Source: CAYONZ01 sp964405465 | GTDB lineage: Bacteria > Bdellovibrionota > Bdellovibrionia > Bdellovibrionales > JAMPXM01 | Assembly: GCA_964405465.1 (NCBI GenBank) | Contig: CAYONZ010000056.1 | Location: 1 to 20,764, forward strand | Reading direction: 5' to 3' | Length of the DNA: 20,764 bases | Made by a program: the position numbers and the translations under genes | Notes under the pieces: generated by a model | The model's input: the letters and a program-made list of their open reading frames with translations, nothing else | The model's database searches: none | What the model was told of the DNA's origin: nothing | Part shown: positions 7,065 to 14,409 of the stretch, in pieces | Layout: each line of letters opens with the position of its first letter | How positions within the stretch are numbered: position 1 is the stretch's first letter

Positions 7065-7834
7065 TTTTTAAACTCCGTAAGTAAGCCCGGTCGAACACCG
7101 AGGCCACATGAGGCATCGAGGGTAGCTCCATGTAGAAGATGGGGTTGAAAATCGATGAGAAATCTTATGAGATCGGCAATTTCTTGGGGTTGAATGATCT
7201 TTCGCTTTGGCAGATTGTTAAACAGATTTTGTTTTTCAGCTTCCGATAGCTGATTGAGAGTACTTCTTTGAAACATCGGTGTGTCGGTTGCTCCAGGGCA
7301 AACTGTAATCACATCAATCGGCGATTGTGCCAATTCAGCAGAAAGTTGTTGGGCCAAAAAGCTCAGGGCCGCTTTACTCATTCCATCAGATTTTCTAAAT
7401 CCTGGAAATGCCGCGATCCCACCGCCCACCGAAGAAACGAAAATGAGTTTGCGAGGTTTGGATGGGTCTTCAGCAAATTTGATCAATAGCTTTTCGACCA
7501 TCCAAAGCGGACCAAGTGCGTTGACTTTGAACATGGCGAGGTCTTGTTCGTATTGATCCTTGGAAATGTCTTCTGCTGTTTTCGTTCCCAGGGCTGCGTT
7601 AAACACGACGGCATCCCAGTCTTGGCTAAAAATCTGGGAGCTGTTGTATCCATTTGGTAAAGACTGGTCAAATTGCATGGCTGTCAAACTTGTCGGAGAA
7701 AGCTGACAGATTTCTTCGGCGGCTGCGGCAGAAGATTGATATGTAAAGGTGACTTGGTAGGAGTGTTGCGCCAGAGTTTCGACAAGAGCTCGCCCAATTC
7801 CTTGTGTGCCACCTGTAATCAAAATCTTCTTCAC
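7061..7834 (-). CDS. SDR-family protein lacking the catalytic tyrosine
   Basis: 257 residues from GTG 7834. The frame is open to 7948, but AGGAGG six bases before this GTG decides the start, and the product then begins right at the Rossmann strand (KKILITGGTQGIGRAL). Family features: TGGTQGIG nucleotide loop (7-14), FNAAL (N79 region), N105 of the active-site helix, Ser134/135, Lys154 of SKAALSFL, and PGATDTPMF. In the YxxxK motif the position four before Lys is Asp150 (SDGMSK), so the general acid/base Tyr is missing. It may be a non-catalytic or altered dehydrogenase/reductase. It is the first gene of a coupled pair with the aminotransferase and lies divergent from a thioesterase-like gene. 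Cytosolic. Confidence 0.85.
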   Translation of the reverse strand: MKKILITGGTQGIGRALVETLAQHSYQVTFTYQSSAAAAEEICQLSPTSLTAMQFDQSLPNGYNSSQIFSQDWDAVVFNAALGTKTAEDISKDQYEQDLAMFKVNALGPLWMVEKLLIKFAEDPSKPRKLIFVSSVGGGIAAFPGFRKSDGMSKAALSFLAQQLSAELAQSPIDVITVCPGATDTPMFQRSTLNQLSEAEKQNLFNNLPKRKIIQPQEIADLIRFLIDFQPHLLHGATLDASCGLGVRPGLLTEFKK

Positions 7835-7930
7835 TCGTTTCCTCCTGAGAGACAAAGCCATTGCACTTGATCTTGGCTTTGAAGTCAAATGGTGCCACAA
7901 TCGGTTCTTAACATTTACCGAGGAGATCGA
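7835..7930. promoter_or_regulatory. Shared divergent promoter region
   Basis: 96 bases separate the GTG starts of the SDR (minus) and the DUF4442 gene (plus), so both promoters must lie here or inside the opposing genes. A weak plus-strand TTGGCT/CACAAT pair with 17-base spacing is visible; nothing convincing is seen on minus. Confidence 0.3.
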
Positions 7931-8416
7931 GTGCTCAGTTGGAAACAATTTAAAGACACAATGGCGGTTCGTGCCTTCGCATTTTTTAAAGTACCCCTGC
8001 TTTTTTCTGTGCGGCCCACAGTTTTACAAAATTCAATTGAGAAAACTGTAGTTAAAATTCCGCTCTGTCGCAAAACGAAAAATCATTTGAATGTGATGTA
8101 TTTTGGCGCCTTGACCATTGGTGGAGAGGCTGCTGTCGGCCTTGGGGCTGTGCAGGCAATTGAAAAAAGCGGCAAACGAATTGATTTTCTATTCAAAGAT
8201 TTCAAAGCCGATTTTCGTAAGCGCGCTGAGGGCGATGTGCATTTTGTTTGTGAGCAGGGGCCTGAGGTTTTGGCTTTGATTGAAAAGTGTGTAACCTCAG
8301 GGCAACGTGAGAATCAAACGTTCAAATCCTTTGCCTTGGTCCCTTCGGTTAGTGAAACAGAACATGTCGCTGATTTTGAGGTGACCCTTTCGGTAAAACT
8401 GCGGCAAAAAAAGTGA
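7931..8416 (+). CDS. DUF4442 / hotdog-fold thioesterase-like protein
   Basis: 161 residues from GTG 7931, chosen because AGGAG lies 5 bases upstream; the frame extends to 7889 without a better site. The motif KNHLNVMYFGALTIGGEAA (residues 50-68) is characteristic of DUF4442/YiiD_C-like hotdog proteins, whose members act on or bind acyl-CoA or acyl-ACP thioesters. Length fits a single hotdog domain. Later strands (IDFLFKDFKADFRKRAEGD, VHFVCEQG, DFEVTLSVKL) fit the family beta sheet. No signal peptide; cytosolic. It is transcribed divergently from the SDR/aminotransferase pair, and its stop lies about 20 bases from the stop of the convergent DUF4105 gene with no visible terminator. Specific substrate unknown. 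Confidence 0.8.
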   Translation: MLSWKQFKDTMAVRAFAFFKVPLLFSVRPTVLQNSIEKTVVKIPLCRKTKNHLNVMYFGALTIGGEAAVGLGAVQAIEKSGKRIDFLFKDFKADFRKRAEGDVHFVCEQGPEVLALIEKCVTSGQRENQTFKSFALVPSVSETEHVADFEVTLSVKLRQKK

Positions 8417-8437
8417 TAGAAAATTTGAGGGCGGATC

Positions 8438-10441
8438 TTAGAGAATAAACTGACTCACAAAGCTGAATTTAAATTCGCTGTCGAGAGATTTTTTGAATTT
8501 GATTTGAATCTCTTGGTTGCGAGACAAGCTCAGGCCGAAATTGATCTCATACTCAAACTCTGTTTTTTGATGCGAGTCGAAGTACGCGACTCGGTCGCTT
8601 TCGTTTGGTCCAAATGGCATGACCCAATACCTTGTGCTCAATGCAAATCGCAAGTCACGGTTGATGTGGGTTGCGAATGTAAAATCAGGCCCCAATTGTA
8701 GAGCGGCCAGTTCTGGGCTTGCCTGCGATAAAGCAAATAGTTTTTCTGATATAAAAAGCAAAATTCGGCTTCGCGAAAAGAGGTCGTAAGAGACACCTGC
8801 GCCAGCATCGAACTGAGGACGCCAGTTTTTTTGTAGAGAAAGTTTTGATTTCCAAGTCAATGGATATTCAAATGGCGTGACCGGGTTGCTAGAGAGAAGA
8901 TCTAGAAAATCAAATTCGATGAGCTGCAATTGCCTAGCCTCGCTATTGAAGCCAATTTCGAGTGCCAAAACATTATTCTGTGAAAATGGAATTCCGCCAG
9001 AGTCGTCGGAGATAAAATCGTGATAGGCATGGCGAAATCGGAAGTTCAAAAAATCAATTTGGTTATTTCGATAGAACGAAACATAACTTGCTGAAGAGTC
9101 ATGAGTGGCTTGTGGAGGGGGAGGCTCTGTGACGGGCATTTCGCGAGAGATGGTTTGCAGCCGGGCTCTTTGGACCGAAACATTATAGATCTCATTTTCC
9201 AGATTCGTGTTGTTTTTGAATGCCCGAAGCGCCAAGTGATTGAGAGTGGCATCCAAAATTTCTGTTTGTTCAATCTTAGTGAAACTATCCGCATCTGGAA
9301 TTTTATAGTCGATTTCGGCACCCTGGATGATGAGTTTTTTAATGGCATTGGTTTGCTTTAACGAGAGTCCATTTAAGGATTCTGTGAATTTGTTTTTTAA
9401 TGATTTGCGAAAATTTTGTGTTTTTACAAGACCGGTTACAGCCATAACTCGTTTTAAACTATCGATTGGAATCGTGAAATATTTGAATTGAGCGGTGAGA
9501 TTTAACTCTGGACGAACGGCCTCGAGCGCGGCCAAAAGTTGATACGAACAGTTTTCGTCCAAAAAATAGTAGGGGGCAGAGGAGCCTTCAAGTTCAATGA
9601 GGTGATCAATTAGATCGTCCACTTCCTCAGCTGAAAAATTCAGAGCATACTCCCAAATGTCTCGGCCCTCGGCATTGATGTATTCGCGGATTTTTTGATG
9701 ATAGGGAAGCATGGTGAATTTTCCGTTGTAGAGTCCAAATAGACCCTTGAGTGCGAAGAGAACACCTTCACTTTGATTGGCATCGGCCGCATAGTTAATA
9801 CCATAATCGAGAAGTTCTTTTTTTTGCTTGTTGCTCGGATTACTGAGTTTCAGAAATGTATGACCAAAGCTAGAGGCCGCATTAGACAAGTCCGCTGAGG
9901 CGAAGATCAGTGAAATGGCCTGAGCATTGAGTTCTTGCTTCCAGGCCTTTCTTTCGGCGCATGGTTCAATGTCACCTGTTTGAATTTTTAGTTTTCGTAC
10001 AAAAAATTTTGTGCGTGAAAGGTACTTGCATTGTTGAAATCTGGTCTTAGGAGAAAACAAGAGTCTTAAGCTTGATTTCATTTCGTTCTCTGGATTTTCG
10101 GTGCCGTCAGGTGCAATGTAAAATGGACCGCGAAATTTGGATCTAAATTTTTTTGCAAATACGCTCGTTGAGATTTCGTAGTGCAGGAGTTTTAACCACT
10201 CATTTGAATCAGCTAAATGCAGTTGTTGGGCTTCATCTAAATATGCTTCGACGGCGGAGTTTGTGGTCTGGTTATCGGAAGCCAAGCTTTGCTCTGCTGC
10301 AAGCCCAAGAGGGGCCAAATGCAAAACGATAAGAAATGACAATGAAAGTCTCAGCAGCAGGCCTTTAGACAAAATGCCGTCTTGGTGAAAGACGGCATGA
10401 TTGGTTTGAATTAAGTTTTTGAAAGAATACTTATGAGCCAC
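8438..10441 (-). CDS. DUF4105 (Lnb N-terminal-like) envelope protein with C-terminal beta-rich domain
   Basis: 667 residues from the GTG at 10441. The hydrophobic stretch GLLLRLSLSFLIVLHLAPLG ends in a likely cleavage site near GLAA|EQ. The central domain has DUF4105/Lnb-N hallmarks: SSFGHTFLKL, LLDYGINYAAD, GRDIWEYAL and YYFLDENCSYQLL (conserved Asn-Cys). The last 220 or so residues are rich in alternating Tyr/Phe strands and resemble an outer-membrane barrel. Function of the family is unknown. The start is uncertain: the GTG lies 11 bases inside the DUF3015 gene without a Shine-Dalgarno, and the first 23 codons encode a terminator-like hairpin. A TTG at 10370-10372 would give a normal 26-residue signal peptide (SKGLLLRLSL...) but also lacks a clear ribosome site. 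Forms a pair with DUF3015. Confidence 0.85.
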   Translation of the reverse strand: MAHKYSFKNLIQTNHAVFHQDGILSKGLLLRLSLSFLIVLHLAPLGLAAEQSLASDNQTTNSAVEAYLDEAQQLHLADSNEWLKLLHYEISTSVFAKKFRSKFRGPFYIAPDGTENPENEMKSSLRLLFSPKTRFQQCKYLSRTKFFVRKLKIQTGDIEPCAERKAWKQELNAQAISLIFASADLSNAASSFGHTFLKLSNPSNKQKKELLDYGINYAADANQSEGVLFALKGLFGLYNGKFTMLPYHQKIREYINAEGRDIWEYALNFSAEEVDDLIDHLIELEGSSAPYYFLDENCSYQLLAALEAVRPELNLTAQFKYFTIPIDSLKRVMAVTGLVKTQNFRKSLKNKFTESLNGLSLKQTNAIKKLIIQGAEIDYKIPDADSFTKIEQTEILDATLNHLALRAFKNNTNLENEIYNVSVQRARLQTISREMPVTEPPPPQATHDSSASYVSFYRNNQIDFLNFRFRHAYHDFISDDSGGIPFSQNNVLALEIGFNSEARQLQLIEFDFLDLLSSNPVTPFEYPLTWKSKLSLQKNWRPQFDAGAGVSYDLFSRSRILLFISEKLFALSQASPELAALQLGPDFTFATHINRDLRFALSTRYWVMPFGPNESDRVAYFDSHQKTEFEYEINFGLSLSRNQEIQIKFKKSLDSEFKFSFVSQFIL
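10374..10398 (-). terminator. Perfect hairpin with short T-run after the DUF3015 gene
   Basis: ATGCCGTCT (10374-10382) and AGACGGCAT (10390-10398) form a perfect 9-bp stem with a 7-base loop; on the minus strand it is followed by TTTGTC. It lies 33 bases after the DUF3015 stop and inside the 5' end of the long DUF4105 frame. It could be a partial terminator or attenuator that lowers DUF4105 expression. Confidence 0.5.
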
Positions 10442-10910
10442 GGCAAGCAGGAGCGGCGGTGCTCTGCAGATTTTTTACCATATCGACAGCAGAAGTCTTC
10501 GCAGATGGGAAAATGACTTCATAGGATCGCTGTGTCTGGGACGAAAACTGATCAATCTGAGAATTGTTCGAACACCCATGAAGGATCGCAAGTGTGGTGA
10601 GTTTCTCGCCGTGTCCCTGGGCCATTTCTCGGGCAAGATCATCTTGATTAACCTCGGCAAAGTATTGAATTTGTTTTTCAAGTTGTACAATGCCGCTGGC
10701 TGAACAACCAGAAGTTCCGAAGGTGATACCTAGCTCTTGTGAGAAAAACGAGTGATTAGTTGTCACGGCAAACAATTGTAGAAGTTTCGAATTGGGTGCC
10801 ACAACAATTGAACCGAAACCGCAGCCAGCATCATTGGCAAGAGCCGAAGCTGAAATGCTAAGCGCCAAAGACGCCATAAGAATTCGCAGTGAGCGCGTAG
10901 AAGAAAACAT
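10431..10910 (-). CDS. DUF3015 family exported protein
   Basis: 159 residues with a Sec signal peptide ending at ASALA|ND (26). The mature protein starts with GCGFGSIVV, followed by SKLLQLFAVTTNHSFFSQ and GITFGTSGC, the order seen in DUF3015 proteins. Four cysteines (30, 69, 113, 156) can make two disulphides in the periplasm. AAGGAGG lies just upstream of ATG 10910. The gene precedes and overlaps the DUF4105 gene; I recall the two families being neighbours in other proteobacteria, which suggests a joint envelope role, but none is established. The kinase gene ends 95 bases upstream on the same strand. Confidence 0.9.
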   Translation of the reverse strand: MFSSTRSLRILMASLALSISASALANDAGCGFGSIVVAPNSKLLQLFAVTTNHSFFSQELGITFGTSGCSASGIVQLEKQIQYFAEVNQDDLAREMAQGHGEKLTTLAILHGCSNNSQIDQFSSQTQRSYEVIFPSAKTSAVDMVKNLQSTAAPACRGS

Positions 10911-10945
10911 AGAACCTCCTTGTTATGTTGGTACGCAGGTCGTTT

Positions 10946-10973
10946 AAGATATCATTGCGGAGATGGTAGGTAA
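10946..10973 (-). promoter_or_regulatory. Candidate promoter for DUF3015-DUF4105
   Basis: On the minus strand, TTACCT (10968-10973) and TATCTT (10946-10951) are 16 bases apart and end about 35 bases before the DUF3015 ATG. They fit a weak housekeeping-type promoter in the 95-base gap after the kinase gene. Confidence 0.3.
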
Positions 10974-11005
10974 TGTCATGAGGAATTTGGAAACTCAAAT
11001 ACAGA

Positions 11006-12568
11006 CTAGGCTGCAATTTTTTTGGAATCATTTTTGGGCAAAACAAAGACGAATCGGGCATGTGGTGACTGAGCGTCGTAGTAAATGTCGCCACCATGGT
11101 TTTTAATAATTCCCATAGCGGTGCTGAGTCCGATTCCTGTTCCTTGACCGATTTCTTTGGTGGTAAAAAATGGTTGGAAAAGTTTGTCTTGAATTTTCGT
11201 ATCCAGGGCTGGACCAGAGTCGGTGACCGAAAACTCGATGGCGTGACCGAGATCTTTGATTGAAAGAGAAATCCAGAGTGATGGTGTGGGTAGGTTTGGT
11301 TCAGTCAACGCGGGGGTTAAATTTTCTTGCATTGGTCGGTGTAATTCGATTTGTTTGAACAGTGAATCAATTGAGTTTCCAACAAGACTGACTAAAACCT
11401 GAAGGATTTGCACAGAACTTCCGAATACCGCTGCTTCTGGTGGATCAATGTCAATCCGTAAATCGATTTTGGAATTGGAAATGCGATTTTGGCAGAGATT
11501 TTTGAGGTCGTCGACGACGTTACCTACCAGAAAGTTTTGCATCGGTTCAAAGGATCCTTCCCGTGCAAATTCCCGAAGGCTTTTTACAATTCTCGCAATA
11601 CGTTCCACTGCAACCGATACACGATCTGTGTGTTTCAGAATTTGCTCGCGTGCGGGAGAGGTTTCGCTGTCACGTCTGATCATCTCTATTTTTCCTTGAA
11701 TGATCATGAGCGGATTATTGATTTCGTGCGCCACACCACCGGCCATCTCGCCGAGCGAAGCCAAGCGGGCAGAGTTCATTGCTTTGGTTCGTTCCGTATC
11801 AAGTTCGGTGATTTTTTCTAATACCAGACTTTCGAGGTTTGCGGTGTAATTGTTGAGCTTCTCGTCACGCAGTTTGATTGCTGAAAGTGCTTTGTTAAAT
11901 CGAACGGCGAGTTCTCCGAGTTCGCCCTGAAAGTCTTCATTTAGCAAAACAGAGAAGTTCTGTTTTTCAATCTCGGAGGATGCACGCATGAATTCGAGGA
12001 TGGGCATCGAGAGCATTCGTCTAAGAAGCGTGTGAATTGCGATGACTGAAAGAACCAGCGCCAAGAGGGTGAACAAAAGAATATACACAGAGATTAAGGT
12101 TTCCCTTGTCGCGGAGTCTTGAGAGGTGAAAAGCATTTCTAGTGATGCAACAGGATTTTTTTGATAATAAACAATTTTGGTACGTACGAGATGTTTGGGA
12201 TTTTGACTGAGTTCCTGCCAATTGGCAATGATCCGGCTATTGAGATTCTGTTTTTCGACCCAAACCTTTTTGGTGACAGGGTCAACAATTCGAATGCCAA
12301 CAATGAACGAGCTGTTCTTTTCTGCGAAGTCGTCAACGATTTGCTTTAGGGCCGCATCATCAAATGTCCAAGCGGCATGTGAGATTGCTGCTGATGTGAG
12401 TTCAAGTGAATTTTGCTGTTGTTCCTGATTTTGCCTCGCGGTCTCTCGGTGATAGGCCTGGTGAAGTCCGAGGCCGAGTGCGATGAACGACGCACATAGA
12501 ACGAGCAACACTAGGTAAGTGACCCGATCCGAAATTTTTAGGCGTCGAGAAAAGCTGCGATTATCCAC
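11006..12568 (-). CDS. Membrane sensor histidine kinase with HAMP
   Basis: 520 residues from GTG 12568. Order: TM1 (about 16-36); periplasmic sensor (37-157) with AAWTFDDAALKQIVDDF, a pattern common in small periplasmic sensors; TM2 (158-181); HAMP (182-235); coiled coil; HisKA with GGVAHEINNPL (phospho-acceptor H281); HATPase_c with N-box N398, G1 DSGPA (450), F-box QPFFTTK and G2 GQGTGIGLS (474-482). A Pro-rich insertion of about 25 residues (409-430) sits between the N and G1 boxes. No response regulator is adjacent. A family-3 solute-binding protein gene lies 48 bases upstream on the same strand and may deliver the ligand signal (inference). No clear Shine-Dalgarno precedes the GTG, consistent with coupling to the upstream gene. 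It autophosphorylates at the inner membrane and passes phosphate to an unlinked regulator. Confidence 0.93.
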   Translation of the reverse strand: MDNRSFSRRLKISDRVTYLVLLVLCASFIALGLGLHQAYHRETARQNQEQQQNSLELTSAAISHAAWTFDDAALKQIVDDFAEKNSSFIVGIRIVDPVTKKVWVEKQNLNSRIIANWQELSQNPKHLVRTKIVYYQKNPVASLEMLFTSQDSATRETLISVYILLFTLLALVLSVIAIHTLLRRMLSMPILEFMRASSEIEKQNFSVLLNEDFQGELGELAVRFNKALSAIKLRDEKLNNYTANLESLVLEKITELDTERTKAMNSARLASLGEMAGGVAHEINNPLMIIQGKIEMIRRDSETSPAREQILKHTDRVSVAVERIARIVKSLREFAREGSFEPMQNFLVGNVVDDLKNLCQNRISNSKIDLRIDIDPPEAAVFGSSVQILQVLVSLVGNSIDSLFKQIELHRPMQENLTPALTEPNLPTPSLWISLSIKDLGHAIEFSVTDSGPALDTKIQDKLFQPFFTTKEIGQGTGIGLSTAMGIIKNHGGDIYYDAQSPHARFVFVLPKNDSKKIAA

Positions 12569-12616
12569 GAAGATTTATCGGAGAAAATCGAAAGAAACCT
12601 AATCTGTTTCAGATAG

Positions 12617-13408
12617 TTAATTAGATTTAACTTTCCAATCTTCGATATGATAATGCTCGAGTATTTTTTTAAGTGTTCCATTTCGACGTAGGTCGAGCAT
12701 TCCAGTTGAAAGAATTTCGGCATAGAGCTTCGCTTTGGGATTTTTTGGTGAAAACGCGATATAACACTCCGTATTTTGTTGAGGAGGTCCGCCGGCATTT
12801 TTGAACTCAGAAGACTTCAGACTGAGCAGACTCAATTGATGTTCAAAAACAATCGGGTTTTCGTAATAAGCGTCGATTCGTTTAGCTTGTAGCATTTTGA
12901 TCAATTGTTCTGAAGCGCGTTCTCCGGCCACTATCACATAGGATTTATTCTTTTCTTTAATAGCCTGATCGGTGATCTCATCATATGAGTAGCCGTTGAT
13001 CACACCGATTTTTTTTGCCGTAAGCGACTTTTGGTCTTTGTAGCTAAAAGTGTCACTTGCATTAGTAAACAGAGCAAAGTAAGCGAGGCACTGCGGCTCT
13101 TTCGGAAAAATAAAGTCAGGAGTATCGGATTTATATCCCCCAACAACGCCATCGATACTGCCGTTGCGAGCTTCCTCTATTGCTCGTGCCCAATTTAGTG
13201 TTTTGTAATCAATCGTATGTCCCGACTTTTTAAACACCTCACGTGCAATTTCAATCAAAAAGCCGGGTGTCGTCGAAGTGGGGTCACAGGTGTACGGGCA
13301 CCATGCATCTGACCTCAGACGAATCGTATCAGCATAGAGAGAAATTGAAATAAGCTGCAACAAAGGGAGAACAATTGTCAGTCGTTGGATATATCTTAAT
13401 AATGGCAT
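12617..13408 (-). CDS. Periplasmic solute-binding protein, family 3 (amino-acid-type)
   Basis: 263 residues with signal peptide (cleavage about SLYA|DT, 26). The mature protein begins IRLRSDAWCPYTC, then PGFLIEIAREVFKKSGH, TLNWARAIEEARNGSIDGVVGG and KKIGVINGYSY, the two-lobe SBP_bac_3 pattern. Four cysteines (37, 41, 110, 222) suggest disulphides. Usually such proteins feed a polar amino-acid ABC importer, but no permease or ATPase gene is present. The gene lies directly upstream of the histidine kinase, so it may be a sensing partner. A weak 5-bp hairpin (12602-12614) occupies the 48-base gap without a good T-tract. The ligand is unknown. Confidence 0.9.
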   Translation of the reverse strand: MPLLRYIQRLTIVLPLLQLISISLYADTIRLRSDAWCPYTCDPTSTTPGFLIEIAREVFKKSGHTIDYKTLNWARAIEEARNGSIDGVVGGYKSDTPDFIFPKEPQCLAYFALFTNASDTFSYKDQKSLTAKKIGVINGYSYDEITDQAIKEKNKSYVIVAGERASEQLIKMLQAKRIDAYYENPIVFEHQLSLLSLKSSEFKNAGGPPQQNTECYIAFSPKNPKAKLYAEILSTGMLDLRRNGTLKKILEHYHIEDWKVKSN

Positions 13409-13448
13409 ATCTCAATTCTCTTTGATCATTTGGCAAAGTCAAGTGAGT

Positions 13449-14339
13449 CTATTCGGCTTCGACTTTTATCCATAGAAGTGGATGATCTGAGGACTTGAGA
13501 TTTTCATATAGTTTAGACGTCACAATTTTAAGGCCACGACTATAGACATGATCTCGTGTCACATCTCGATGATCTCTCGGCCAAAGATGTCGTTTCAGAT
13601 TCCACTTGCTCATATAGGCATCGACAGCATTGAGATGGTCAGAGGTGTGTGTGTTGAAATCTCCAGCAAATAGGATTGGACCATTTATTTTTTCGAGCAC
13701 GCGGTCGGCCTGGTGAAGTTGCCGAATCAAGGCTTTTCTGCCGAGAAAATTGAGACCATGAATGTTAACGACTGTTAAGGGCTCGGAGTTTTCTCCCCAT
13801 TTGTATTGGGTCACCATCATTGATTTTGGAGAATTAACCAAGGGTTCGGTTTCTTTGCTGACAATAGGCAAGGCCGCAACGGCTGCGGCTTTGGCACCAT
13901 TGGCCACTCCTGTGCGAACGTGATGTGCCATGAAAAAGGTGGTGGTCATATTCCATGAGAAATCAGTTTTGTTATAAGCTTCGGCAAGGTTTTTTTGATC
14001 AACAAACATTTCCTCAAAAAGCAAAATATCAGCACCATTAGCAATTCGTAAATAGTCTTGGAGCCATCCTTCATCTTGGCTTTTATGAATATTCCAAATG
14101 GCAATATTGAGTTGTTTCTGCTCGAAGAAATCAAGCTTGGATTTTCCAAAATGAAAGAAGACATCTTTTGCTTGGGGAATTTCGTCACATTGAAAGTAGC
14201 AGCTTTGCGGATGGACCTCGTAAGAATCAAGATGCAAATTCTCTTGGGTCGAAATTGGAATTGCGAATGTGTGCAATGGAACAAGTGCTATGAGAAAATG
14301 GCTGGCTAGCCAAACGAAAGTAGACTTCAAAAATACCAT
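13449..14339 (-). CDS. Exported endonuclease/exonuclease/phosphatase-fold enzyme
   Basis: 296 residues with a signal peptide (MVFLKSTFVWLASHFLIALV..., cleavage near TFA, 26). All catalytic blocks of the EEP (DNase I-like) fold are present: NIAIWNIHK (N83), LLFEEMF (metal Glu 109/110), VVNIHGLNF (H194), AGDFNTH (D227, N229), TRDHVY (D263, H264) and SSDHPLLW (D285, H286). The family includes nucleases, inositol-phosphate and sphingomyelin phosphodiesterases; the substrate cannot be read from sequence. C47 and C51 near the mature N-terminus may form a disulphide. AGGAGG lies 9 bases before ATG 14339 and touches a long hairpin. It follows the exported Fic gene by 70 bases and precedes the solute-binding protein by 40, so co-transcription is likely. 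Confidence 0.9.
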   Translation of the reverse strand: MVFLKSTFVWLASHFLIALVPLHTFAIPISTQENLHLDSYEVHPQSCYFQCDEIPQAKDVFFHFGKSKLDFFEQKQLNIAIWNIHKSQDEGWLQDYLRIANGADILLFEEMFVDQKNLAEAYNKTDFSWNMTTTFFMAHHVRTGVANGAKAAAVAALPIVSKETEPLVNSPKSMMVTQYKWGENSEPLTVVNIHGLNFLGRKALIRQLHQADRVLEKINGPILFAGDFNTHTSDHLNAVDAYMSKWNLKRHLWPRDHRDVTRDHVYSRGLKIVTSKLYENLKSSDHPLLWIKVEAE

Positions 14340-14352
14340 GACTCGAGTCCTC

Positions 14353-14385
14353 CTGATCTTGAGCTGAAAATCAGATCAAGATCAG
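14353..14385 (-). promoter_or_regulatory. Hairpin abutting the Shine-Dalgarno of the EEP gene
   Basis: CTGATCTTGA (14353-14362) and TCAAGATCAG (14376-14385) form a perfect 10-bp stem with a 13-base loop in the 70-base gap after the Fic gene. On the mRNA its 3' arm ends within the AGGAGG of the next gene (14349-14354), so it could limit initiation. There is no T-run, so it is a poor terminator. Confidence 0.45.
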
Positions 14386-14409
14386 AAGTACATATCAAGT
14401 CATATTATT

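Noticed and set aside
7835..7948. Longer N-terminus of the SDR (38 extra codons)
   Set aside because: AGGAGG six bases before GTG 7834 and the direct start at the Rossmann strand favour the shorter protein.
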